Source of the DNA: Effrenium voratum
Lineage: Eukaryota > Sar > Dinophyceae > Suessiales > Symbiodiniaceae
Assembly: GCA_963377175.1 (NCBI GenBank)
Contig: CAUJNA010003749.1
Location: forward strand, 619,397-683,396
DNA length: 64,000 nucleotides
Direction of reading: 5' to 3'
The translations under genes and the position numbers were made by a program. Positions 31,631 to 41,544 of this stretch are shown in pieces. The notes below the pieces were generated by a model, which saw only the letters and a list, made by a program, of their open reading frames with translations, ran no database searches and was not told the DNA's origin. How positions within the stretch are numbered: position 1 is the stretch's first letter; the number at the start of each line of letters is the position of its first letter.

Positions 31631-32730
31631 GTAGACAGCTTTGTCCACAGGAGAAGGGCTCAAAGATTTCCATTTAGCTGGGCTTAGCGTTTGGAGTTGA
31701 TCGAGTGGTTTAGAAATGAATTGGGATGGTTCCAACTCCGCTTAAAAATTGGAAAGCAGCCCAGAGTCATGGGGCAATATCGTATCTTAAAGGGCATACT
31801 ACAAGGACCTGAATAATTCAGTTTGGGGTTGTGGGTGCCCCGTATTCACAGGATACTACAGTGTAATTATTCAACCCCGCAGATTACTGGTTGGCTTCCA
31901 AAAGCTAGCATGATTTTTGACCGTCAGGTTGACTGTAGATCTTTCATATTGAAGCCACACCTGTTTGGGGCGGATTCTATCAGTTTCCCTGTGAGATTGT
32001 CACACCAAATGCGACTGGGAGGTGACACCATGCCCGACCAGGGCTGTTTCCTGCGGGGTTCTACACCAATTTTGAAAACTCAGACGGTGGTTCCTATGTT
32101 TCAACCAGCAACTTTGATTCATCGCAACCCCTTCGAGAACAACTTGCTCCTCCCCTCTCCCCCTTGTGAGATGTTCGGCCAAGTTTGTAAGGAAGTGTTG
32201 GGATTCAACGTCCACTTGTTTATAAGTTATGACCCAGGTTGCCACAACAGCTTAGTGCGAACACCCTATCCTTTAGGGAACTTTCAGGTAGGCAAACATA
32301 TGAGCCAAGGAAAGAATCGCAATCCACAACCAGGCAACTGGTGGTGCAAGTGAGTTCCTTCCGATTTACAACACCACTTGAAATGATTCCCTACCTACTG
32401 AACCAGGTTTTAGAAACCCGGCAACCCATGGAAGCCAAGGGAAACTACCCGAGAACAAAAGCAAAAGTGATCCAACGAGGCATTTCAACTGAACCGCAGC
32501 CACGCTCGATTTTTCCATTTTTTTCTCGATCTGTTGCAGCAATTTGTTGAGCACCTTTGAAGGAAAGCACTCCTTTTGGAAAGGAAAGCTACCAGGAAAG
32601 GGCCCATTGGACTCCAGCCAAATGGGGATGACCATCAAAATAGAGCTTGTTTAGCAATCAAGAAAAGCTCTTTCGGTATGAAGCAAAAACCGTTTTAGCA
32701 ATCAAACATAAAAGCTTTCGCAATGGGAAG
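31631..32730. other. Intronic spacer
   Basis: Long open frames here (to 176 codons) lack third-position bias and splice context. No family member with both ends is seen. Confidence 0.4.
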
Positions 32731-32814
32731 GATCCACTCCTCCCCCACGCGCTTCGACTTGGAGACCACGGACTTGGAGCTGAGTCGGGCCCTGGCGTAC
32801 CTGAGGCGCGGGGG
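32731..32814 (+). CDS. Putative exon next to introner S2
   Basis: After TGGGAAG| it reads IHSSPTRFDLETTDLELSRA then LAYLRRG, ending at GGGGG|GTGTTA or earlier at CTGGC|GTACCT. Element S2 starts only 9 bp after this end. Confidence 0.55.
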
Positions 32815-32823
32815 GTGTTATGC

Positions 32824-32925
32824 CTCAGTTGTTCAGTGGCCCCCCTTTTTCCGGTTTTTTTGGTGGCTGCCCCACTTCCCAAACAAGGGTTCCCTTTTTT
32901 TGTCCAGGGTCACTGAACAACTGAG
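32824..32925 (+). mobile_element. Introner-like element, family S (copy S2)
   Basis: CTCAGTTGTTCAGTGGCCCC at the left mirrors GGGTCACTGAACAACTGAG at the right, flanked exactly by ATGC on both sides (32820-32823, 32926-32929). Confidence 0.8.
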
Positions 32926-33013
32926 ATGCTGCTTGCTTGCTACCGAATGCCCGAGCCCCGGGGATTTGGAATGAGAAGCGGTTTTGGGGATGCCCGAAAG
33001 TGGGACGTCAGGT

Positions 33014-33151
33014 GAGCCACAATCAAAACCGATTCGGGTACATTAAGGTTGGTAAGGGACAATCACCATAAATAGCTGCGGATATCCGCCTTCTTAATTC
33101 CTTACATGGTTCTGGGTGGACCATTTTAGTACCGGGTTTTGATTGTGACTC
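33014..33151 (+). mobile_element. Introner-like element, family G (copy G1) with AGGT TSD
   Basis: GAGCCACAATCAAAACC at the left mirrors GGTTTTGATTGTGACTC at the right. It is flanked exactly by AGGT (33010-33013, 33152-33155). The result is AG|GTGAGC at one side and GACTCAG|GT at the other: a complete, in-place intron with donor and acceptor. Confidence 0.85.
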
Positions 33152-33188
33152 AGGTAGGGATCGTTGAACAAAAACTGGCATCCCTCAT

Positions 33189-33299
33189 CATGGTTGTTGT
33201 TGGTAAGCATTTTATAGTTTGGTTTATTGTGGTTTGGTGGGAGATCCCCACGTAACTGCTAAAACTTGAGTTTTTGCTCCCCTTCCAATGTCAACCAAG
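33189..33299 (+). mobile_element. Introner-like element, family B (copy B3)
   Basis: CATGGTTGTTGTTGGTAAGC to CCAATGTCAACCAAG; flanks TCAT and TCAG resemble a TSD with one change. Confidence 0.75.
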
Positions 33300-33679
33300 T
33301 CAGAATGGCAACCTGGAAACAAAGACTAGATCCTGCGGTTTGCCCTAGCTCGGCAAAAAACAGAGAGCCACGGATTATATTTAACCAGAGTTTTTTTAGA
33401 AGACCTTTGGAATCGAAAGACGGAAACCACCAGTTGGTTGGGTGGGAATGACCCCGTTCCCGGAATCGCAGAACCACCCCGAAGACTGTTGCGGCAATTT
33501 CAACTATTTTCTTCCGGGTAGTTTGAGGGTTCGAGGCTAATCCCTTGGAAGAAAAGAGAGCGGGTACTCCCTTGGAGCAACAAAGAGGGCAATTTTGTCT
33601 TTTTGTTGGGGATGGTTTGAGGGACCCCTTTTTAGGGCAACGCTTGTCCGCCCGAAACGGCGGGCCTTCCGTCGCTCAG

Positions 33680-33770
33680 GGATGAGTTCGTGAACCGCCT
33701 CGAGGACCTCTTCCAGCAGAAGGCATCCTCCCCCCGCGCCGTGGATGGAGGGGCTAGCCTGTAAGCTTCC
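33680..33770 (+). CDS. Putative exon next to introner C5
   Basis: After GTCGCTCAG| it reads DEFVNRLEDLFQQKASSPRA then VDGGASL, ending at AGCCT|GTAAG. The donor GTAAG includes the left TSD copy (TAAG) of element C5. Mostly G/C third positions. Confidence 0.65.
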
Positions 33771-33775
33771 ATTTG

Positions 33776-33876
33776 GTGAAATGAATATTGTTTTTTTCCT
33801 GTTGGTTTTAAAGGGAATCGATTTCACTACTGGAATCATTTTCTCATTTGTTTCAGGGGACTCAAGCAAATGGAGG
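33776..33876 (+). mobile_element. Introner-like element, family C (copy C5), at an exon end
   Basis: CTTCCATTTGGTGAAATGAA to CAAGCAAATGGAGG, flanked exactly by TAAG (33772-33775, 33877-33880). It starts 5 bp after the exon ends, at a GTAAG donor that occurs again on the far side. Confidence 0.85.
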
Positions 33877-33918
33877 TAAGGTGAATATGGGTGGGTCGTT
33901 TTGTGGACGGTAATTACC

Positions 33919-34043
33919 CTAGGTCCCCCAGCTAGGTGCCCTTTCTCACCCCTTTTTGGGGGAGGGTTCCCCTACGAAAATAAACCAACGAAAAAAAAGA
34001 AGGGGGTGCCCTTATTCTAACCTCTCAAATCTGGAGGACCCAG
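33919..34043 (+). mobile_element. Introner-like element, family A (copy A9)
   Basis: CTAGGTCCCCCAGCTAGGTG to CTGGAGGACCCAG; flanks TACC and CACC resemble a TSD with one change. It follows C5 by 42 bp. Confidence 0.8.
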
Positions 34044-34223
34044 CACCCCATGACTTATGATTCTTATGATTTGAAAGGGAAACCAGACGGAAAACAACTA
34101 TTCGGGGGGGGGCCCTTAAAGAAGACACACCCAGATCCAACACCCCCGGGCTCCTTGCCCGGTCCCGAAGTCCCGTGAAAAAGACGCGAAATCTGGGCGG
34201 GGGATGGAAGGGAAAGTAGCGCC

Positions 34224-34341
34224 AGCAATGGGCCTTTCCATTTGAAACATGTTGCTTTTTCAACAAAATAGAGAAATGGAAGCCACCATTATAATCATTT
34301 ACAAGTTGCAATGTTCAGGTGTATAGTGCATCCGGATCCCT
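34224..34341 (+). mobile_element. Introner-like element, family F (copy F3)
   Basis: Family core (TTTGAAACATGTTGCTTTTT, then CAAGTTGCAATGTTCAGGTG) and right end GCATCCGGATCCCTG are present. The left end is degraded. Confidence 0.6.
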
Positions 34342-35361
34342 GTTTTGCACACAGGGCAATTGCCACCAAGGCTTGCTGAACTAATGGGTTACAGTTGCCT
34401 CACGGCATGCGAGGCTTATTGCAGCTGTGAGCTGGTCTGGTTGAGCCCTGGTGATTGCTTCCCGTATTCAAGCCTGAAACGGTGATCAATTACCCCTTAC
34501 AAGCCCTTCCCCTGACCGATCAAGCCTCCCTTCCCCTGACCGTAAACAAGAGGAGCACTCCAATTGGAGTGCTTGCTCTTTAAAACAGAAGTTGAAAAGA
34601 CTACCAGTGGTTCACGTGCCCCCAATGGTTGCTTACAGGCTAAAAGGAGCTGAGGAAAAGGCTGTTGTCTAAGCGTGGCAGTACATAGCCCCGCCCCTTG
34701 CCAACCCGCCCTGTGCATGTTCACATGTTGGGCCGGGCTTGTCTCATAGAAGAATCGCTCTGACCCCAAATGGGGGTGCTTTGCCCAAGCGCTCGAACGA
34801 GGTATGTACGAATACCCGTAGGCTTTGGCGCCAGCGGTTGACCCCTTTTCTCAGCCTGGGAGGTGGTTCCTCTAAACGTGCAAAATCCCAAGCGCTCGGA
34901 CTGGCTTCAAACATGGGACTGTACTCAAGTTGTTTGCAGAGCAGTTGGCAGTTTGAGGGCCCAATGTTCTCACAATGAGGGCCTCACTAGTTGAATCAAA
35001 GAGAGTTGTTTCTGATACATCTAAGATCCAATAAATTTCCCTGGCAGTCTCTCCTTGCTTATTCGCTTTGGGTAGCACGCCTATCCCCCGCCCAGCTCTA
35101 TTTTGTGTAGTGAAGTTTCCCATGGCAGGCGTAGTCCTTATCCATTCCATCTTGCATAGCCGGCCCCGTGAAAGCTACCTTTCAGGCACTCGGGCTTGAA
35201 CCAGAATTGTTTCACTCAAGATCCTCTTCATTTCCCTTTAAACACCAGGATCCCACCGCTTCAGAAGATGTTGCAACGCCTTTGGCTTAGTGACCCTTGC
35301 GGTTGCTTGTTTTCGTTTTCTTCTTTATTTCTCTATAGTAAGAAAAACATCATATTCATTT
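34342..35361. other. Intronic spacer
   Basis: No biased frame and no complete element is seen. Confidence 0.35.
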
Positions 35362-35463
35362 GGGTATGGGTCAAAATTAACCCAGCGACCGCAGACTTTA
35401 GGTCCGTGTTTCCATTTACCAGGGCAACCCATTTTGGGGTTACCCTAGTTTTGACCCACGGCC
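35362..35463 (+). mobile_element. Introner-like element, family D (copy D5)
   Basis: GGGTATGGGTCAAAATT at the left and TTTTGACCCACGGCC at the right, flanked exactly by ATTT (35358-35361, 35464-35467). Confidence 0.8.
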
Positions 35464-35583
35464 ATTTCCTAAAAAGCAGGTTCACCTTTTGAAAGGGGGG
35501 GCTATATCCCCGTCACTTCGCCCTGAAGCCTTTGGAGTTGCCCACTGCTGCCGAGCTGCCGAGGCTTCAGCACCACCGCCAAG

Positions 35584-35679
35584 GAGCAGGCAAAGCAGCA
35601 GATCCGGACGCCCATTGAGTGGGCCTTCGAGAACCACCTGTACACCTGGACCCTCGAACCGAGGAACTCGCAAAATTCG
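35584..35679 (+). CDS. Putative exon
   Basis: After CGCCAAG| it reads EQAKQQIRTPIEWAFENHLY then TWTLEPRNSQNS; possible donor GTTTTA at 35680. The tail has weaker bias, so it may end nearer 35665. Confidence 0.6.
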
Positions 35680-35733
35680 GTTTTAAGGCTCACTTTCTAT
35701 AGCTTCCGGTTCGGACTTTCAGATTTTTTGACG

Positions 35734-35838
35734 TTGGAGCCCCAGCTAGGCGCCCTTCTCTCCCATTTCTTTTTTGGTTGGGAGGGTTCTACTAAAATAG
35801 ACTACAGAAAAAAAGGGTACCTTAGCAAAACCTCTTTG
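35734..35838 (+). mobile_element. Introner-like element, family A (copy A10, right end lost)
   Basis: GGAGCCCCAGCTAGGCGCCC and the GGGTACC interior are present; the CTGGAGGACCTAG end is missing. Confidence 0.6.
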
Positions 35839-35850
35839 CGACCGAAATCA

Positions 35851-35990
35851 GGGTTCTGGGATCACTCGGGGTTTTTCCCACGTCTGTGATACGAGGAAAT
35901 CTCTGTGTTCAACTGGGGTGTGTGTCTTTGGCAAGTGATACTTTTGGGAATCTCCCCTGTTGACTGGGGGTGTGTCTTTGGGAAGCCCAT
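35851..35990. mobile_element. Family O relative (copy O2, partial)
   Basis: CAGGGTTCTGGGATCA and GTCTGTGATACGAG match the left arm of O1, and GTGTCTTTGGGAAGCCC its inner right part. The terminal right arm is missing. Confidence 0.45.
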
Positions 35991-36508
35991 TCTCTCTGCT
36001 GACACACTCGCATCGACCAAAACACCTCAATGAGCAAGGGTCCCTGTGCTTGCTGAGGAAGAAGCAAAAGCCCATTTCAACTTGCGCTGCCTTTCTTCAT
36101 GCTTCGTTTATCCCTTGCCGCGAGTTCTCTTCTTTGGGATATGTGATACATTCCTCTCGACAATCCTGTGGTGTCCCTGAATCGGCACCTGGAAGCAGAA
36201 CCAAAGGTTCCAGCCAGCACCCGGGTCCCAACTGTGCCCCATGTCCAAAGTCCCAAGTACGAACGAAAGAAGCAGTGCTAGGGATTCTGGTGCTGGAGGT
36301 CAACTTAGGAACTTGCGTTTTCTTTGGTCCAACCGATCCACCTGTTCCAACTGATGTCAAACTGCTTGCCCCTCCAAATCTCCGGTATCTCTTTTCGGGT
36401 ATATTGTCGCAAGCAAGGTTTCCCGAGGCAAATTTATCTTTCTTTGGTCAGGGGCTGACATCATTACCCCACAAGAAGTGGGTATTGAGAGCTCTTGGGC
36501 CCTCATAT

Positions 36509-36612
36509 GGGCGTGGGTAAAAAAAAGGTTCCCAAAATGGAACCCTGGCAAATGGAAACATGGACTAAAACCAGCGGTCCGATTCCTGGTGATTGAATTT
36601 TGACCCATACCC
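36509..36612 (+). mobile_element. Introner-like element, family D (copy D6)
   Basis: GGGCGTGGGTAAAAAAAAGG at the left, TTTTGACCCATACCC at the right, flanked exactly by ATAT (36505-36508, 36613-36616). Confidence 0.85.
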
Positions 36613-36648
36613 ATATCGCTCCAAACATGAATGAATTCATTTGGTTTA

Positions 36649-36764
36649 TCAGGGCTGCTTAAAAGATACATGTTGCCCATTTGAAACATGGCTTTGTCCA
36701 CCAACATAGAGGGGAAATCACAATTTACAAGGCAATGTTCAGGTCTATAATGTAAGGATCCCTG
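36649..36764 (+). mobile_element. Introner-like element, family F (copy F4)
   Basis: TCAGGGCTGCTTAAAAGATA at the left, AATGTAAGGATCCCTG at the right, flanked exactly by TTTA (36645-36648, 36765-36768). Confidence 0.8.
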
Positions 36765-36853
36765 TTTATTCATGTTGTCAAGGGTAATACGAATACGAGA
36801 GCTCGTAAACTATATCCCTCAGTCGCCCTCTCGACGCGTTTTCCAGTTCCGAG

Positions 36854-36905
36854 GAAGCTGCATTTGAAGAAAGCCTCGGACGAGCGAGCCATGCAGCTGG
36901 GACAT
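36854..36905 (+). CDS. Putative short exon
   Basis: After TTCCGAG| it reads KLHLKKASDERAMQLGH, ending at GACAT|GTGAAG; an in-frame TGA follows. Third-position bias is moderate. Confidence 0.45.
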
Positions 36906-37349
36906 GTGAAGTGAAGGGAACGGTTTGAACCAGCGGGCTGCCCTGTTTTTTTTCTTGCTTTTTTTCTTGTTTTTGTATCCTTTTCCGTTTTTCTTTTTTT
37001 CTTTTTTAGGGAAGCACCGAGAAACACTAATAATAAGAAGAAGTCAGCCCCGTTCAAAAACTCCCATCCTAGGAGCTACCTTTCTTCTTCTTTTTCTTCT
37101 CGGGAAACACCGAGAATTACTCCAAGAAGTCAGCATCGTTCAAAAAGCCCAGCCTAGGAGTTGGAGGTACCTCTTTTGTGTCTGAAGCCAGATCTCCAGT
37201 CAGGTTTTCCCTGTGGTGGTTCTTGTGGTTGCGATCCTCGCTCCGATCGGGATTCGGACCCCCCGAAATGGATTTCGGCCGGTCTTTTCTGGTTGGTTTT
37301 TCATTGAAAGCCGCAGAAAAAGTGGGGTTACCCTCCAAAGAAGGACAGC

Positions 37350-37376
37350 CCCACATATATATATATATATATCTTT
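37350..37376. repeat. TA microsatellite
   Basis: About ten TA units; simple sequence. Confidence 0.85.
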
Positions 37377-37604
37377 ATATTTATTGCTTTATTGGTTTAT
37401 TTCCATGGATTCGATGGAGATAGGAACCCGCAGAAGCTGGAAAGGGCCCCCTGGACCTTGATGGGGCCAACGAGCTGTGAAACTCCTTGTGACTGGCGTC
37501 AAAGCTGGAGCCGATCCAGAGAATCCCTCTAGAGAAAACGGCACCAACCAAGAAACAAAAACCACCCTGATATTACACGACCTCTGCTCCCTTTAAATGA
37601 AGGG

Positions 37605-37745
37605 GGGGAAAGGAACCCCCCCCCACCAAACAACAAAAAGCACAAAAACAAATTTCCCCCCCCCAGCCCCACAGCCGCCCCCCCCCCCCCCAAAGAAACG
37701 ACCCTCCCCCCCCCCCACAGCCCCCACAGCCCCCCCCCCCAAACC
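37605..37745. repeat. Low-complexity C-rich stretch
   Basis: Runs of up to 13 C interrupted by AAA and ACAGCC, just before an exon. It may act as the pyrimidine-rich tract of that acceptor; reading frames across it are artefacts. Confidence 0.7.
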
Positions 37746-37775
37746 CCACAAGCCTCGAGTGGACCATATTTTCAG

Positions 37776-37911
37776 GCACGAGCTGTGGATCCACTTCACC
37801 GGAGTGCTGAACCGCCACCTGGAGACCTCCGGGCACCGCTCCTGCCTCTCGGAGGCCGAGAGCCGGCAGCTCTTCGACGCCGAGTGGCAGATGTACGAGG
37901 CGCGCGCGAAG
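37776..37911 (+). CDS. Long helical exon
   Basis: After ATATTTTCAG| it reads HELWIHFTGVLNRHLETSGH then RSCLSEAESRQLFDAEWQMY and EARAK, ending at GAAG|GTTCTG. G/C at nearly all third positions makes this one of the safest exons. The F-D-x-x-W pattern resembles a segment in the helical C-terminal half of VLIG proteins (inference). Confidence 0.7.
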
Positions 37912-38269
37912 GTTCTGGCTGGGGCTGCGGGCGGGCGGGGCGGGGCTGGTGCGCGGTTGGGGGCGCAGCTGGGGGCTGGTGGGGGCTTTGTTGGAGGGGA
38001 GGAAGGAGCAATACAAATTCCCCCCCACGTTTTTTGGGTATTCAACGGGTCACCCAAAGTATTTGGCCCCTTTTGGGATAATGTTTTTGGTTTTTGAAAT
38101 CCGAAAAGGGGACACCGATTTGGTCGAGTTCCACATTTGAGGTTAAACACGTTTCACCATCAGCTCCAGTTTGGCCCCTTTTTTGGATTGTTTGCTTTGG
38201 GAATCCGAAAAGGACACCGAATGGGACGAGTTCCAAATTTGAGGTTTGACTCGTCGCTTTCCCGCTGAG

Positions 38270-38340
38270 GCATCCTTCCTGGACCGACTGCAGAGCCTCA
38301 CCAAGGACTGGCAGACCCTGGCGCACGAGGCGCTTGCAAC
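38270..38340 (+). CDS. Putative helical exon
   Basis: After CGCTGAG| it reads ASFLDRLQSLTKDWQTLAHE then ALA. No GT follows; a GC donor is possible. Good third-position bias. Confidence 0.6.
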
Positions 38341-38805
38341 GGCCGATTTGAAGCACCCCGGGGCCGAGTTAAACCCGGCGGGTCATTCCCAAAAGGAGAA
38401 CCCCTAGGTTTACGACGTTTCGGGCAGAATCTAAAAGTGGAGCCCTGTCACCTTGAAGTACTCCCAGAGCCCCGGATGTGCCAAAAGATGCAGTTGATGC
38501 TGACGAATCCGTCTTTCTAGAAAATATCCAGAACCTCGAAAAATCGGCCAGTTTCTGAAAGAACGAGTCACCTGATCGTTTTTCAGGCGCTTCAACAGAC
38601 CTAGAGTTGAATGCCTGCTGCCCCTTGTTTGAACCTGTTGAAGAAAAGCGTCAACTGAAGCCCCTCCCCGAAAAATGGATCCCTGGAAAGAATGGACATG
38701 CAAGGTATCCATCGACCTTTTAGGTGACATTCAAGTCTCGTGCTTTTGAAGTTTGAATTTGGAACCCTGGTATGGGACACCTCTACCCGCCTTCTGCAGG
38801 TACAT

Positions 38806-38906
38806 CTGTGGGTCAAAACTATGGTAACCCCAAAATGGGTTGCCCTGGTAAATGGAAACAAGCACCACCTGAAATCCACATCCTGGTTTAATTTTGACCC
38901 AAACCC
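38806..38906 (+). mobile_element. Introner-like element, family D (copy D7)
   Basis: CTGTGGGTCAAAACTATGG at the left and TTTTGACCCAAACCC at the right; flanks ACAT and ATAT are close to a TSD. Confidence 0.7.
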
Positions 38907-38997
38907 ATATGTTGACCCCTCGTTTTTGAGCCCATAGTTGCGGAACGTCATTGTAGCACCAGAGTGGTGGATTCCCATGACTGCTTCATGTAAGGGC

Positions 38998-39180
38998 AAA
39001 CTTCCAGAAACTGGCCGTTTTCCCTGGGTTTCTGGAGGTTGTCAAAAAAGAAAAGGCCTGTGCTTGCCTCATTTGGTTTGAAGTTTGGAATTGAAATTTC
39101 TGGTTCTTGTGAGCACATGGGAAACCTCCAGAAACTGGCCGTTTTCTCTGCATTTCTGGAGGTTTTCTAGAAAGAATGGA
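38998..39180. repeat. Two copies of a CCAGAAACTGGCCGTTTTC motif
   Basis: CCAGAAACTGGCCGTTTTC occurs at 39004 and 39129, each followed by TTTCTGGAGGTT, so each could fold back. The AAAGAATGGACCTGG stretch at the end recurs beside elements near 5640, 10060 and 38680. Confidence 0.55.
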
Positions 39181-39244
39181 CCTGGGATGGCCTGACCATC
39201 CCCAGGTGACTGGACCTGGGATGGTAGCCCTGGCCCATCCCCAG

Positions 39245-39383
39245 GTGACGCTGCTCTTCAACCACGCGGTGGGGAAGTTGCAGCACGAGACCGGGGCTCT
39301 GGCGCTGCTGAAGGAGGCGGGGCCCCAGGCTTTGACCCGCGAGGCGGACACGGCGCGGCACCTGGGGAAGCAGACCAACGAAG
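39245..39383 (+). CDS. Long helical exon
   Basis: After ATCCCCAG| it reads VTLLFNHAVGKLQHETGALA then LLKEAGPQALTREADTARH and LGKQTNE, ending at GAAGA|GTGGGA. Strong G/C third positions. Probably part of the helical C-terminal half. Confidence 0.7.
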
Positions 39384-39649
39384 AGTGGGAGGAGCCGAGA
39401 AAAAAAAAAAAAAGAAAAAAAAGAGACAAGGGGGGGGGGGGGGGGGGAGGGGAGGGAGGGGGAACCTGTTAATGAAAACCCCACCCCGGTATCAATAGGT
39501 TTTTTTAGGGTTGGGTAGTCAGACCACTTTTGGAGGGGAACACCCCCCTGGTCAACTGGGGTTGAGGTCGATACTAGACTTTTTGGGGAAGACACTTTTT
39601 GTGGTACAAGTTGAAACTTTTGTTGGCCAGTGAACTCAGGAAGTGAGGT

Positions 39650-39752
39650 GGCTGTGGGTCAAACTTAAACCACCAGAAAACCGCAAGTGTTTGTCCTTGA
39701 TTCCATTTGCCACGGTTTCATGTTGGGGTTACACGATTTTTGACCCACTGCC
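39650..39752 (+). mobile_element. Introner-like element, family D (copy D8) with AGGT TSD
   Basis: GGCTGTGGGTCAAACTT at the left, TTTTTGACCCACTGCC at the right, flanked exactly by AGGT (39646-39649, 39753-39756). The right side reads CAG|GTAAGT, a strong donor, so the target was itself an AG|GTAAGT site. Confidence 0.85.
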
Positions 39753-40327
39753 AGGTAAGTACCCTTTGCTCACTTCCTGAGTTGTTGGACTTTGTATACT
39801 TGTATGGGTTTAGACAATTTTGGTGGCAAGCTAGCGGAGTGGGAGAAGGAGGGGGGGGGGGTATTTTTCGGCAGGGTTGCAAGTTCGGTCTAAAAAAACA
39901 AGTTTTAAAGAGAAAAGGGAACTCTAGTGGTTTAAGCATGCTCAAGCAAGCGGTCCAGAATTGTCCAGGGGTCACTGGGATCGTGGTTGAAATAGTTCTG
40001 CATAAGGTTCTCCAGTTGTGTACCAGAGTCCAAAAAGCGTGGGACCAGATTTGCCTTTGAGACCATCCGCCACCCCCCGAGAGCTAAGTATATAATCCCA
40101 ATACATGTTCCTGCTTTGAAAACACCTGGGAAAGGTGAGATCGACGTTTTGGATCGCAAAAGGGCGGCCTAGACCGATTCCGTGTTGGGGGGACAATACA
40201 GGGACACTGCGTGCAGAAGCACTCCCAACAGAATGCCCGACCCCACAGATCAGAACTATTTGAAAGCGACGAAGAAGAGGTGTTTTTCCCGAAAGCATCG
40301 CGAAGGGTTCTTCCGTGCGGAGGCCTT

Positions 40328-40502
40328 GAGAGCCAAGTTACATAGAGCCAAGTTACATAGAGCCAAGTTACATAGAGCCAAGTTACATAGAGCCAAGTTA
40401 CATAGAGCCAAGTTACATAGAGCCAAGTTACATAGAGCCAAGTTACATAGAGCCAAGTTACATAGAGCCAAGTTACATAGAGCCAAGTTACATAGAGCCA
40501 AG
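40328..40502 (+). repeat. 15-bp array (AGAGCCAAGTTACAT)n
   Basis: About 11.5 almost perfect units. It occupies the place of the 13-bp array in copy 1 but has a different sequence. Confidence 0.9.
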
Positions 40503-40598
40503 GTTAGGTAGAGCTTAGAGCTTCGGCGTTAGCAGCTATGTAAGTTAGTTTAGGTTTCTAAGGCGCCGGGGCGGGAGTTTGATCGTCGCTCGGGATTG

Positions 40599-41036
40599 CG
40601 ACCCTCTGCGGAGATTCGCGTGGTCGAGGTTCAAAAACTGAGGACTTTTTAAGATTTTTAGCATGCGCGCGCGACCCTCTGCGGAGATTCGCGTGGTCGA
40701 GGTTCAAAACCTGAGGATTTTTTAAGATTTCTGCTGGCCGCGCGCGACCCTCTGCGGAGATTCGCGTGGTCGAGGTTCAAAAACTGAGGACTTTTTACGG
40801 CTTCTGCTGGCCGCGCGCGACCCTCTGCGGAGATTCGCGTGGTCGAGGTTCAAAAACTGAGGACTTTTTACGATTTCTGCGGTGCGCGCGCGACCCTCTG
40901 CGGAGATCGTGCGCGTCGAAGCGCTCTCGCTGTGGCGCCGTGCGAATTTGTCTTAGTCTCGGCGAACCTTCTGCGGAGATTGTGCGTGTCGAAGCGCTCT
41001 CGCTGTGGCGCCGTGCAATATTCTTGCTCGCGAAAC
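40599..41036 (+). repeat. 73-bp tandem units, five plus two variants
   Basis: CGACCCTCTGCGGAG starts units at 40599, 40672, 40745, 40818 and 40891; two changed units with TCGAAGCGCTCTCGCTGTGG follow. Each early unit has GTGGTCGAGGTTCAAAAAC, close to a B-box-like core. Confidence 0.9.
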
Positions 41037-41047
41037 GGCCTTTGGAA

Positions 41048-41108
41048 GTTGTCTCGTGGTTTGCGCGCCTGCTTTCGCAATCCCGCGGTCGCGGGTTCGA
41101 TTCCCGGA
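41048..41108 (+). other. tRNA-like module, copy 2
   Basis: TCTCGTGGTTTGCGCGCCTG is followed by GGTCGCGGGTTCGATTCCCG. The T-loop TTCGATT is flanked by GCGGG and CCCGG (four pairs), better kept than in copy 1. Acceptor and anticodon stems do not form a normal tRNA. Confidence 0.55.
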
Positions 41109-41134
41109 AAGCTCCGGCTTGAAAGTCGCAGCTA

Positions 41135-41544
41135 AGTACAAACGTAGTACGCGGAGCGTGCTCCTGCAGCTCCGGCTGGAAAATCGTAACTTTTAAGTAC
41201 AAACGTAGTGTGCGGAGCGTGCTCCCGCAGCTCAGGCTGGAAAATCGCAACTTTTAAGTGCAAACGTAGTACGCGGAGCACACCCCCGCAGCTCCGGCTT
41301 GAAAATCGTAACTTTTAAGTACAAACGTAGTACGCGGAGCGTGCTCCTGCAGCTCCGGGTGGAAAATCGCAATTTTTAAGTACAGACGTAGTATGCGGAG
41401 CGTGCTCCCGCAGCTCAGGCTGGAAAATCGCAACTTTTAAGTACAAACGTAGTACGCGGAGCGTGCTCCTGCAGCTCCGGCTGGAGAATCGCAACTTTTA
41501 AGTACAAACGTAGTACGCGGAGCGCACCCCCGCAGCTCCAGCAG
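41135..41544 (+). repeat. 61-bp tandem array, seven copies
   Basis: AGTACAAACGTAGT starts units at 41135, 41196, 41257, 41318, 41379, 41440 and 41501, an exact 61-bp spacing. Each has GCTCCTGCAGCTCCGGCTGG or a variant. Confidence 0.9.

Noticed and set aside
31823..32353. A 176-codon open frame on the + strand
   Set aside because: Random-looking codons, no family similarity that I recognise, and no splice-site or bias support.
41048..41108. A functional tRNA gene
   Set aside because: Only the T-arm is well formed; acceptor and anticodon stems do not pair, so it is described as a tRNA-like module only.
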